Shown here piece by piece: positions 1 to 6,330 of a DNA stretch of 7,510 nt; position 1 is the stretch's first letter, and each line of letters begins with the position of its first letter. The notes beneath the pieces are model-generated. The model had not been told where the DNA came from and did no database searches. It saw nothing but the letters and a program-made list of their open reading frames with translations. The DNA comes from Acholeplasmatales bacterium (GTDB lineage Bacteria > Bacillota_I > Bacilli_A > Acholeplasmatales > Anaeroplasmataceae). The stretch is taken from assembly GCA_017388605.1 (NCBI GenBank), contig JAFPIE010000126.1:1-7510 (forward strand), written 5' to 3'. Both the position numbers and the translations under genes were made by a program.

Positions 1-495
1 AGATTCTTTATTATCCAAAGTTTCTTTATTCTTTTTTTGGTTAAAAACGAATAGCTTTCTTCCAATATAATTCATAATTAATACGATAATGGTTAATAAA
101 ACCTTAAATACCCAGAACCATAATTGAATATTATGTAAGAACCAAAAATTAAATGTTACTGTTTCATAAAGGTCTCTTCCTAGCCACATACCAAGCCATG
201 TAATGCCAAAGCCAATTAAGGATAAAACAACAAATTTAAAGAAGACAAACATGCTTCTTTGCTGATCCTTAGTAATATATCTATATACAAATTTTTGTAA
301 AAACCAATTGGTAAATAATCCAGCAGTAAATCCTGCAGCAGTATAAATAAATACTGCAATGTTTTCATTTAAATCCTTTACAATAAAGTTTTTAAAAACC
401 CAAGTAACAATATAATCAACTAAAGTAGCTAAACCACCAACAATTAAGAATCTTAGTATTTCAAGACTAAGCTCCTCTTTATTCTGCTTCATCAT
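1..495 (-). CDS. GtrA/GtcA-like membrane protein (3' end beyond window)
   Basis: Small polytopic membrane protein of the GtrA/DPMS family, thought to flip undecaprenyl-phosphate-linked sugars across the cytoplasmic membrane. I translated 165 codons from the minus strand. The protein begins MMKQNKEELSLEI and then has the family's N-terminal signature RFLIVGGLATLVDY. Four hydrophobic segments follow, at about residues 14-32, 45-65, 77-98 and 120-145, and then a basic, Asn/Lys/Glu-rich tail after YIGRKLFVF. With about 165 residues visible (family usually about 130-170), only a few tail residues should be missing. The start overlaps the last 17 bases of the upstream glycosyltransferase in another frame, with a GGTGG-like ribosome binding site four bases before the ATG, so translation is probably coupled. 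A second ATG follows directly, so the start could be one codon later. The partners argue for a role in envelope glycosylation; the substrate is unknown. Confidence 0.88.
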   Translation of the reverse strand, partial: MMKQNKEELSLEILRFLIVGGLATLVDYIVTWVFKNFIVKDLNENIAVFIYTAAGFTAGLFTNWFLQKFVYRYITKDQQRSMFVFFKFVVLSLIGFGITWLGMWLGRDLYETVTFNFWFLHNIQLWFWVFKVLLTIIVLIMNYIGRKLFVFNQKKNKETLDNKES

Positions 496-1435
496 TTTCC
501 ACCAAATCTAAATTAGAATCCTCTTCAATATAAATTGGCCTTCTTTGCGTTTGCTTTCTAACATCATATAACAAACGGAATAAGTAGAATAAAACGATAA
601 ATAAGCCTAAAAACAAGCAATCTAAGCGAATTGGATTCCAATCAAATGCTTGATAAGAATTTGCCTGTACGGCATTATAAATACCCTTACCTGTATCAAA
701 GCATAACAAGAAGAAGACAATCCATGCAGCAATCTTTGGAATATATTCATAGAATCTAGAAAATTCTCTCATACCTAAGATAGCATAATGGAATAATTTC
801 TTAAAATTCCATTTGGTTGTACCAGCACTACGCTTAGCGTAATCAAATTCAATAACCTTCTGACGGAAGCCTACAAAATGATAAATACCCTTAGTAAATC
901 TTTCATGATCCTTTATCGATAGGAATGCATCAACAGCCTTTTTATCTAATAAGCAATAATCTCTTGCTCCATGAGCCATACCCTTATCCTTTGTGACAAA
1001 GGCATATACCTTATAGAAGGATAGGCTGAAGAAGGCACTAAGGATAGAACCACCATGACGATTTCTTTGTCTTGTAAATACTAAATTGTATCCTTCCTCA
1101 TGTGCTTTGATTAATTCTGGAATCAAATATGGAGGATCCTGTAAATCGACATCCATGATAATAGCCATATCGGCATGAGATTTCTTAGCTGCCTCAAGAC
1201 CTGCATACATTGCAGCCTCTTTACCGAAGTTTCTTGAGAAGGATAAATATTTAATTCTTTTATCCTTGCTTGCAAGCTCCATCATAATCTCTAAAGATCT
1301 ATCCTTAGACCCATCATTAACAAAGCAAATATTATATTCATAATCTAAGGTTAAATGCTTAATAACCTCATTGTAATATATTTCTATAGTTTCTTCCTCA
1401 TTATAACAAGGAACTACAATAAAAACCTTTTTCAT
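479..1435 (-). CDS. Undecaprenyl-phosphate glycosyltransferase, GT2 family (CsbB/GtrB-like)
   Basis: Family 2 glycosyltransferase of 318 residues, expected to transfer a sugar from a nucleotide donor to undecaprenyl phosphate at the inner face of the membrane. The N-terminal GT-A domain shows PCYNEEE (residues 9-15), NDGSKD (40-45) and the metal/donor site DVDLQDPP (95-102). The GTTKW element (205-209) corresponds to the G-x-S-K-W segment of DPM1/GtrB/CsbB proteins. Two C-terminal hydrophobic segments (about 233-248 and 271-290) anchor it, followed by the basic RKQTQRRP and an acidic tail, as in CsbB and GtrB. The start codon overlaps the yfhO-like stop as ATGA, with only a weak AGAG upstream, so it is probably translationally coupled. 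The GtrA-like gene overlaps its 3' end. The Bacillus subtilis csbB-yfhO pair supports the assignment. The sugar cannot be read from sequence; GlcNAc or glucose are the known cases. Confidence 0.92.
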   Translation of the reverse strand: MKKVFIVVPCYNEEETIEIYYNEVIKHLTLDYEYNICFVNDGSKDRSLEIMMELASKDKRIKYLSFSRNFGKEAAMYAGLEAAKKSHADMAIIMDVDLQDPPYLIPELIKAHEEGYNLVFTRQRNRHGGSILSAFFSLSFYKVYAFVTKDKGMAHGARDYCLLDKKAVDAFLSIKDHERFTKGIYHFVGFRQKVIEFDYAKRSAGTTKWNFKKLFHYAILGMREFSRFYEYIPKIAAWIVFFLLCFDTGKGIYNAVQANSYQAFDWNPIRLDCLFLGLFIVLFYLFRLLYDVRKQTQRRPIYIEEDSNLDLVENDEAE

Positions 1436-4302
1436 TCTGTCACTCTTTTCTTTTTCTTAGAAATAAAAACGAATAATGTAGGAATTAAAATTCCTGCGTA
1501 TATTATACAGCCCACAGCACTTATTTTCAAACCAGTATTGAATCCCTCAGGCATAAAATTCAATGTGATATCTACATTGGTTACACCCTTTGGTACAACA
1601 ATACCTAAGAATCCACCATCAATATTTATTGTTTTAAAATCAATTGGATTATTATTTGCATCAAAAACTTGGTTTATTTCCCATTCAGAAGAATAGGTAT
1701 AGCCTGTTTTAATTACCTTAACGGAGGTATCCTCTGGCATTGTTACTTTAATATTCATTTTAGATCCATCGAGTACAAATTCCTTATTTGTATAGGAATT
1801 CTGTTTTGTGATGAAATCATCATAAATAGAATATTTATAACCATAAATTCTTGTTGAGGTTACTGTATTTTTTGTATTATTTTCAACAAGTAAATACTTA
1901 TAATTACATAAATCATTACCATAATAGGTATTGTAATGTAATTGAGTTAAATTTGTGTAATCTGTAGTTGTTGGAATCTCATTAGTTAAATACATGAAGC
2001 CGTGAGTTAATCTTCTGACCTCAGTTGCTGGCATAATCATATAGGCATCATAATTCTTATAGGTACTAGATAGCTTACTTAAATCATAAATGTAATAATG
2101 ATTATCTGTTTCCTCAACAAAGGATAAATAGCCATTCGTATAGGTATTATTGAATTTGGCTCTAATATCTGAGCTTGGTGTTTCTTTAATGCCTAAATCC
2201 TTGACTGCATCAAAATCCTCAATATAGCCATAATTTAAAATAGAAGCTTGCTTCTGTATAGAATTAAAGCTTGTTTGGGATGCCATAAATTCATCATATA
2301 CAATGAATGGAATATCATCCTTTAATTCATAATATTTCGTGTTTTCCTTAATCACTTCATGGTAATATTTTGAAGGTAAATGAATATTTTCATTAGAAAT
2401 AATATATTTTGTATTAAAAATAGGACCACTAATTAAAGAATAACCACCATTAAATGATCTACTCCAGCTATTGGATGATTCATCATAATAGCTTTTTAAA
2501 ACTGTATTTAGTGGAGTATTGTAGAAGGATTGGAAGAATCTACCAAAATTCACATCTCCCTCTAATATATTTAAATTGGTTGTTTCTCTACCAAATATTG
2601 TATATAGATTCGTTCTATAACCATTTTTCTTATCATAATTATAGATTTCCTTCATTGTATTTAATCTTGTCTCATTGGTTTCCTTTGCAGTGTAATATCT
2701 TGCAGATGTATTATCTACATTTGCAAAAATAATGATAGTTGCAAAAATGAATTCTAAAAAGATTAATATAGGGATAGCTCTACCATGTAAGAAATCCTTA
2801 CCTCTCAATTTGAAGGATAGAGTAATTAGTAGAATAAGTAAATATAAGGAAATAGCTACTAAAGATGGAATCAATAATAAATAGAAATAATCGCCAACAT
2901 TTTTATAATGAATAAATACACTAGGGCTTAGCATTAAAACATAAACCATAGAAATCAAGCCTAGGGAAATCATTAGGATAGTTATATATAATCCAACCTT
3001 AGAGCCTGTAGCTTTTAGATTGGTTTGATTCATCGCAATTGCAGCGGCATATAAATTTAAGAAATATGGAATAAAGAACCATCTTAAATATGGTGCAGTA
3101 TTAAATCCAAAGATTACACAAAATAATGGAATACATAATAATATATTCATTAAAAGAACAAAGAATTTTAATCGATTTTCGTATTTTCCTCTTTGAAAGA
3201 AGAAATATATTAGGTAAATGAATCCACCACAGGTTATATACATAGTTGCATGCTCTCTTATATAATCGCCAGGCTCAACTAAGCATAGCTGATGTGGATC
3301 ATTTGGAATAAATAAATTCATCCATTGTGTAAAATAATGTCTCCATGAGAAATCGACAATTGTTCCATGCTCATTGTTGAAATACCAATAGGATTCGATA
3401 GACGGATTCTTATTAAATAAGGAATAAAGGATATCCTTTAAGGAGGTACCATTTCTGGATGTTTGATGCATTATATATAATGCACTAGGCATTAAGAAGA
3501 ATGCACCTATGACAACACCTAGTAATATAAATAATAAATATTCAAAGAATCTTTTGAAGAATTCAAGGGTTCTTTTATTATGAGAATCAGAGCTATTGCC
3601 TAAGGATGCAAACATCGTTGCAACAAAATAAATAGAAGTAAAGGCAAGTAGCATATAGGCTATATAAAAATCATATAGTATTACTATAACGGAATAGATA
3701 GGTAATAATAAATAATAATAACCCTTTTTTTCAATACATAAATCAATTAGTAGCATACCAAGTGGTGCGTAAAAGCAAATACCTAAATATACAGGAAATA
3801 TATAATAGGATTCCGTTGTACCACCACAAAATAGAATTAATGCACATAAAAAGGCTACCTTAGTATTAAATTTTCTTGCGAAAACATAATATAAAAGAAG
3901 TGCTCCACAGACCGGTCTCATAAAATTCATTATGGCATAGGCTGTTTCATTTTCTATAAAAAAGGATAAAAGAAATGCTATAAATGTAAATATATCTAAA
4001 GGAATATAATAGGCTGCACTAAAGAAGGAAACACCACCAAATAGGCTCGTATCATATAAGGATACATTTCCTTGCTTAATCTTATCAAAGAATCCAGATA
4101 CATATGGATAATATTGAATTAAATCATCGGAATTCATATGTAGGAATCCGCCCCTATCATTGGTATATATAAATACAATGATAAGCACAATCGCAAAAAG
4201 CACAAGTAGCGTTAAAAAAGGATACCATTTAATATTCCAAAATGCATTCCATGCATTTTTGATTTTATGTTTAAAAGATTCTTTCGTCGTTGTATTTTCC
4301 AT
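1432..4302 (-). CDS. YfhO-family membrane glycosyltransferase (GT-C fold)
   Basis: Large polytopic membrane protein, 956 residues from the start chosen here. YfhO-type enzymes take a sugar from an undecaprenyl-phosphate carrier and attach it to an envelope polymer on the outer face of the membrane; YfhO/GtlB modifies lipoteichoic acid in Bacillus and Listeria. The first membrane segment (about residues 28-47) is followed by the YfhO signature SDDLIQYYP (58-66), with the acidic pair expected in the first extracellular loop of GT-C enzymes, and then a G-G-V-S-F-F element. About 13 further hydrophobic segments reach to about residue 540. A long hydrophilic, Asn/Tyr-rich outer domain follows, then a last membrane helix and the basic tail SKKKKRV. 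An in-frame ATG lies eight codons upstream (4326), but the GAGGT ribosome binding site six bases before 4302 decides for the shorter start. First gene of the three-gene operon; its TGA stop overlaps the next start. Confidence 0.9.
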   Translation of the reverse strand: MENTTTKESFKHKIKNAWNAFWNIKWYPFLTLLVLFAIVLIIVFIYTNDRGGFLHMNSDDLIQYYPYVSGFFDKIKQGNVSLYDTSLFGGVSFFSAAYYIPLDIFTFIAFLLSFFIENETAYAIMNFMRPVCGALLLYYVFARKFNTKVAFLCALILFCGGTTESYYIFPVYLGICFYAPLGMLLIDLCIEKKGYYYLLLPIYSVIVILYDFYIAYMLLAFTSIYFVATMFASLGNSSDSHNKRTLEFFKRFFEYLLFILLGVVIGAFFLMPSALYIMHQTSRNGTSLKDILYSLFNKNPSIESYWYFNNEHGTIVDFSWRHYFTQWMNLFIPNDPHQLCLVEPGDYIREHATMYITCGGFIYLIYFFFQRGKYENRLKFFVLLMNILLCIPLFCVIFGFNTAPYLRWFFIPYFLNLYAAAIAMNQTNLKATGSKVGLYITILMISLGLISMVYVLMLSPSVFIHYKNVGDYFYLLLIPSLVAISLYLLILLITLSFKLRGKDFLHGRAIPILIFLEFIFATIIIFANVDNTSARYYTAKETNETRLNTMKEIYNYDKKNGYRTNLYTIFGRETTNLNILEGDVNFGRFFQSFYNTPLNTVLKSYYDESSNSWSRSFNGGYSLISGPIFNTKYIISNENIHLPSKYYHEVIKENTKYYELKDDIPFIVYDEFMASQTSFNSIQKQASILNYGYIEDFDAVKDLGIKETPSSDIRAKFNNTYTNGYLSFVEETDNHYYIYDLSKLSSTYKNYDAYMIMPATEVRRLTHGFMYLTNEIPTTTDYTNLTQLHYNTYYGNDLCNYKYLLVENNTKNTVTSTRIYGYKYSIYDDFITKQNSYTNKEFVLDGSKMNIKVTMPEDTSVKVIKTGYTYSSEWEINQVFDANNNPIDFKTINIDGGFLGIVVPKGVTNVDITLNFMPEGFNTGLKISAVGCIIYAGILIPTLFVFISKKKKRVTE

Positions 4303-4308
4303 ATTTAT

Positions 4309-4313
4309 ACCTC
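4309..4313 (-). promoter_or_regulatory. Ribosome binding site deciding the yfhO-like start
   Basis: GAGGT on the minus strand, six bases upstream of the ATG at 4302. It lies inside the longer reading frame that begins at 4326, so that earlier ATG is unlikely to be used. Confidence 0.75.
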
Positions 4314-4325
4314 GAATTAAAATCA

Positions 4326-4354
4326 TTGATTTTCAAGTAGTCTAATTATATCAT
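4326..4354 (+). promoter_or_regulatory. Probable promoter of the SDR gene
   Basis: TTGATT (4326-4331) and TATCAT (4349-4354), separated by exactly 17 bases, match the -35 and -10 consensus at 4/6 and 5/6. The predicted leader is about 60 bases to the ATG at 4420. It overlaps the divergent promoter of the glycosylation operon, so the two promoters may compete for polymerase. Confidence 0.5.
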
Positions 4355-4361
4355 AATTAGA
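4341..4361. promoter_or_regulatory. Perfect inverted repeat over divergent -10 boxes (candidate operator)
   Basis: Arms TCTAATTAT and ATAATTAGA (9 bp, no mismatch) are separated by ATC. Two further outer pairs match after one mismatch. The repeat covers the -10 boxes of both divergent promoters, where a dimeric repressor would block both. All but two of the arm bases are A or T, so chance is a real alternative, and no regulator gene lies in the window. Confidence 0.4.
4345..4353 (-). promoter_or_regulatory. Promoter (-10) of the glycosylation operon
   Basis: Consensus TATAAT on the minus strand (4350-4345) preceded by TG one base upstream, giving an extended -10 element (TGATATAAT). No good -35 box is visible at 16-18 bases upstream (the hexamer there is TGTTAA), which fits an extended -10 promoter. 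Transcription would begin near 4338, about 36 bases before the start codon at 4302. Confidence 0.6.
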
Positions 4362-4419
4362 ATAAGATTAACACTTTAAATTAAAAATGGTTTTTGTTAT
4401 CATTATAAATGGTGATACT

Positions 4420-5172
4420 ATGAAGCGTGTACTAATTACAGGTGCAAGCCAAGGCTTAGGCCTTGCCCTTGCAAAAAAATATGCAAAAATGGGCTATTCC
4501 TTACTTTTAGTGGCAAGGAATAAGGATACCCTTTTAAATCTAAAGGAATTTATTTTAAAGGAATCTAAAATAGATGTTGAAATATTCCCATATGATTTAA
4601 CGAATGAGGTAGAAGTTTTTTGTAAAAAAATAATAGATACATACCAAGATATTGAAATTGTAATTAATAATGCAGCTATGGGTCTTGCAGATACTGTATT
4701 AAATCATGATCCAATAGATGAAGAAAAGCTAATCGATTTAAATATAAAAGCATTAACTATATTATCTATTGAATTTGCTAAATATTTTAAAGAAAAGGGC
4801 TATGGAAGAATATTAAATATATCTAGTGTAGGATCTATGATGCCAGGGGCATATATTTCTAGCTATTATGCTTCTAAAGCATATGTATCTAGCTTTACAT
4901 ATTCTATTAATTTAGAATTAAAGCAATATAATGTATATGCAATAGCTTTTAATTTACCAAGAATTGATACAGATTTTGATTTACATGCGAATAGAAAGAA
5001 TAAGCTAAAAAAGGGTAAGAATCCTAATGAAATTGCAAATATAATCTATAAGAAAATGAATTCAAAGAAGGGAATTATAAATATTGGATTATCTACAAAG
5101 CTAATGAATTTATTCTCTCATATATTACCAAAATCATTTATTTCAAAATGTATAGGAAATCGATTAAAATAG
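4420..5172 (+). CDS. Short-chain dehydrogenase/reductase (SDR family)
   Basis: Classical SDR of 250 residues, a soluble NAD(P)-dependent oxidoreductase. The Rossmann motif TGASQGLG is at residues 7-14, and the R33 after the second strand (ARNKD) suggests NADP(H). NNAA (83-86) follows, then the catalytic set N108, S136, Y149 and K153 (YYASK). The usual P-G after strand six is replaced by LPRIDTD (179-185), a small departure from the family pattern. The C-terminal 40 residues are basic with a hydrophobic patch (about 220-240). An earlier in-frame ATG at 4387 is rejected because GGTGAT at 4411-4416, complementary to the 16S 3' end, sits just before the ATG at 4420, and the fold begins immediately there. 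It is transcribed alone, from a region shared with the divergent glycosylation operon, and has its own terminator. The substrate cannot be told; the gene order does not prove a link to the envelope system. Confidence 0.9.
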   Translation: MKRVLITGASQGLGLALAKKYAKMGYSLLLVARNKDTLLNLKEFILKESKIDVEIFPYDLTNEVEVFCKKIIDTYQDIEIVINNAAMGLADTVLNHDPIDEEKLIDLNIKALTILSIEFAKYFKEKGYGRILNISSVGSMMPGAYISSYYASKAYVSSFTYSINLELKQYNVYAIAFNLPRIDTDFDLHANRKNKLKKGKNPNEIANIIYKKMNSKKGIINIGLSTKLMNLFSHILPKSFISKCIGNRLK

Positions 5173-5180
5173 AGGAACAT

Positions 5181-5200
5181 GCCGATGATATCGGCTTTTT
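5181..5200 (+). terminator. Intrinsic terminator of the SDR gene
   Basis: Perfect 6-bp stem GCCGAT/ATCGGC with a 3-base GAT loop (5181-5195), followed by TTTTT and more T-rich sequence. It lies 8 bases after the TAG stop and just before the next promoter. Confidence 0.85.
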
Positions 5201-5215
5201 CTTTCCTTTGAATCG

Positions 5216-5245
5216 TTGACAAAGGAATATTTCTCTTGTTATAAT
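5216..5245 (+). promoter_or_regulatory. Consensus promoter of the RNase III-like gene
   Basis: TTGACA (5216-5221) and TATAAT (5240-5245), both perfect hexamers, 18 bases apart. Transcription should begin near 5252, giving a leader of about 34 bases with GGAGAGG (5271-5277) eight bases before the ATG. This is the best promoter in the window, so the downstream gene is probably well expressed. Confidence 0.85.
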
Positions 5246-5285
5246 GATAATCTAGATAATATCGATTATTGGAGAGGCAGTAAGT

Positions 5286-5801
5286 ATGAATCCACAAGAA
5301 ATTAAAAGAATTGAGAATATTATTCAATATGAATTTAAAAACAAAAAGCTTTTAGAGGAAGCATTTATGGTAGAACCAGAACCAGATAATGAGGTTTATT
5401 CCTCTGAGGTTTTTAGAATTCCTGGTAAAAGAGCTATTAATTTTGCCCTAACCCATATTGTTTTAAACCGATTTGGAGAGCTAAAGGATGAAGGCTATGG
5501 TCTTATTACGGATAAGGATAGCGTAAATTATATTTTAAATAATTTATATACTAGAGATGTATATGCTAGAAATATTCAAATGCTCGGTTTAGCAGAATTC
5601 CTATACATTCCTGAGGAGGATGTATATGATGATATGACAAGAAGATTATTTGAAGCTTTAGTTGGTGCTGTAACTATTGATTCTGCTTGGGATTTAAAGG
5701 TAATTACCCCGTTTGTAAGCTTTTTATTAGATTGTGATTTCTATTTAGAATATGGATTTGAGGATATTGATGCTCATTATGTTGCCAAAATATACAATTG
5801 A
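5286..5801 (+). CDS. RNase III-like domain protein, catalytic residues degenerate; ends at an in-frame TGA
   Basis: 171 residues corresponding to the nuclease domain of ribonuclease III. The N-terminus (MNPQEIKRIENIIQYEFKN, then KLLEEAF) lines up well with E. coli RNase III. The core reads SEVFRIPGKRAI at 40-51, where active enzymes have NERLEFLGDAVL. By my alignment E. coli E38, E65 and E117 are kept (E41, E69, E123), but E41 has become R44, D45 has become K48 and D114 has become R120. These losses should abolish metal-dependent cleavage, so I infer a binding or scaffold role, as in the mitochondrial ribosomal protein mL44, itself an inactive RNase III relative. Strong promoter and ribosome binding site. 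The TGA at 5799-5801 stops it inside the first helix of the following dsRNA-binding domain, which continues in the same frame. An authentic rnc gene would be expected elsewhere in the genome. Confidence 0.8.
   Translation: MNPQEIKRIENIIQYEFKNKKLLEEAFMVEPEPDNEVYSSEVFRIPGKRAINFALTHIVLNRFGELKDEGYGLITDKDSVNYILNNLYTRDVYARNIQMLGLAEFLYIPEEDVYDDMTRRLFEALVGAVTIDSAWDLKVITPFVSFLLDCDFYLEYGFEDIDAHYVAKIYN
5799..5801 (+). other. In-frame TGA splitting an RNase III-like/dsRBD gene
   Basis: The frame of 5286-5801 continues unchanged after this TGA (TGT GTG GAA AAC...) to the TAA at 6252-6254. It falls within what would be helix 1 of the first dsRBD (AKIYN, stop, CVENNKSFPVYRF). Reading the stop as any amino acid gives one protein of 322 residues, close to RNase III plus one extra dsRBD. 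TGG to TGA is a single transition. A nonsense mutation, readthrough or a sequence error would all look like this. Confidence 0.85.
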
Positions 5802-5804
5802 TGT

Positions 5805-6254
5805 GTGGAAAACAATAAATCCTTCCCCGTATATAGATTCCAAATGGAGGATAATAAGCCCGTTTGCAAGGTTAAATTTGGACCTACAGTTGTAACTGGA
5901 GTTGGTAAGAGTAAAACCTTAGCGAAATTTGATGCAGCGAAACAGGTATACCAAATGCTTATTGATGGTGGATATGTTATAGAAAGAGATAAGGAAGGCT
6001 TTATTATTGGTGAATTAAAAATGACACCAGATGAAGCAGTAAATTATCTAGATAGTCAGTTTAAGGCTGGCGCTATTGGTGAAATCTCTTATACCTCTGC
6101 AGCAGATTCAGAAAAAGGATATATCGGTATTTGTAGTGTAGATGGTAATGATTTTACAGCCTATGCTTCTGATTTTGATGAGGTATTAGCTATGAAAAAG
6201 GCTGCCTATAAAATGGTTAGACATTTACTTGGATATAGAAATAGAGATATTTAA
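5805..6254 (+). CDS. Double dsRNA-binding-domain segment, 3' part of the split RNase III-like gene
   Basis: 149 residues if read from the GTG at 5805; the next in-frame ATG is at 5844. Residues 7-55 form most of a dsRNA-binding domain, including the RNA-contacting segment GVGKSKTLAKFDAAK (32-46) that matches the G-x-G-x-S-K-K-x-A-K-x-x-A-A pattern. Its first helix is encoded upstream of the TGA. Residues 76-142 look like a second, diverged dsRBD: a helix around NYLDSQF, strands ending in FTAYAS, and a last helix KKAAYKMVRHLL; the lysine-rich loop is lost. Neither possible start has a ribosome binding site (the nearest GAGG is more than 40 bases upstream), so separate translation is doubtful. 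The frame is open for 150 codons, so either the break is recent or the stop is read through. Alone it would be a truncated dsRNA-binding protein. Confidence 0.65.
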   Translation: MENNKSFPVYRFQMEDNKPVCKVKFGPTVVTGVGKSKTLAKFDAAKQVYQMLIDGGYVIERDKEGFIIGELKMTPDEAVNYLDSQFKAGAIGEISYTSAADSEKGYIGICSVDGNDFTAYASDFDEVLAMKKAAYKMVRHLLGYRNRDI

Positions 6255-6280
6255 AAAAACCCTAAGTGGGTTTTTCTTTT
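6255..6280 (+). terminator. Intrinsic terminator after the dsRBD segment
   Basis: AAAAACCC (6255-6262), loop TAAGT, GGGTTTTT (6268-6275), then CTTTT. The stem has only three G-C pairs flanked by A-T pairs. It begins directly after the TAA stop. Confidence 0.75.
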
Positions 6281-6293
6281 TACCTTACTGTAG

Positions 6294-6299
6294 TATAAT
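6294..6299 (+). promoter_or_regulatory. Probable -10 box of the hydrolase gene
   Basis: Perfect TATAAT 32 bases before the ATG at 6331. The -35 position falls in the T-run of the preceding terminator and shows no good hexamer. GAGGG at 6317-6321, nine bases before the ATG, is the ribosome binding site and sets the start. Confidence 0.5.
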
Positions 6300-6330
6300 A
6301 AGAGTAGTTTTTTATAGAGGGTATATTATA

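Noticed and set aside
1355..2732. Plus-strand open frames antisense to the yfhO-like and glycosyltransferase genes (also 4160-4345)
   Set aside because: They lie opposite well-supported genes, have no domain-like sequence or ribosome binding sites, and are phenylalanine/isoleucine/tyrosine-rich shadows of the AT-rich coding strand.
5247..5269. ATAATC/GATTAT pairing in the leader of the RNase III-like gene
   Set aside because: Six mostly A-T pairs around an 11-base loop would be unstable; it is likely chance in AT-rich DNA.
5118..5327. 69-codon minus-strand open frame across the SDR end and RNase III-like start
   Set aside because: It runs across a terminator and a consensus promoter on the other strand, and its protein resembles nothing recognisable.
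5799..5801. UGA read as tryptophan through a Mycoplasma-like genetic code
   Set aside because: All the Trp codons I checked in the window are TGG, and the 956-codon gene has no internal TGA. In an AT-rich genome using code 4 most Trp codons would be TGA. The only other TGA stop (1432-1434) cannot decide the question, because a TAG follows within six codons.
5801..5818. ATG overlapping the TGA (TGATG) as a reinitiation start
   Set aside because: That ATG is in another frame and meets a TAA after five codons.
5799..5850. Selenocysteine insertion at the TGA
   Set aside because: The only pairing seen downstream is a 5-bp TGGAA/TTCCA with a loop of about 27 bases, unlike a bacterial SECIS hairpin. 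The position is inside a dsRBD helix, where no redox residue is expected.
6229..6330. 34-residue N-terminal extension of the hydrolase
   Set aside because: It would be encoded by the end of the dsRBD segment and its terminator; the GAGGG ribosome binding site and TATAAT box fit the ATG at 6331.
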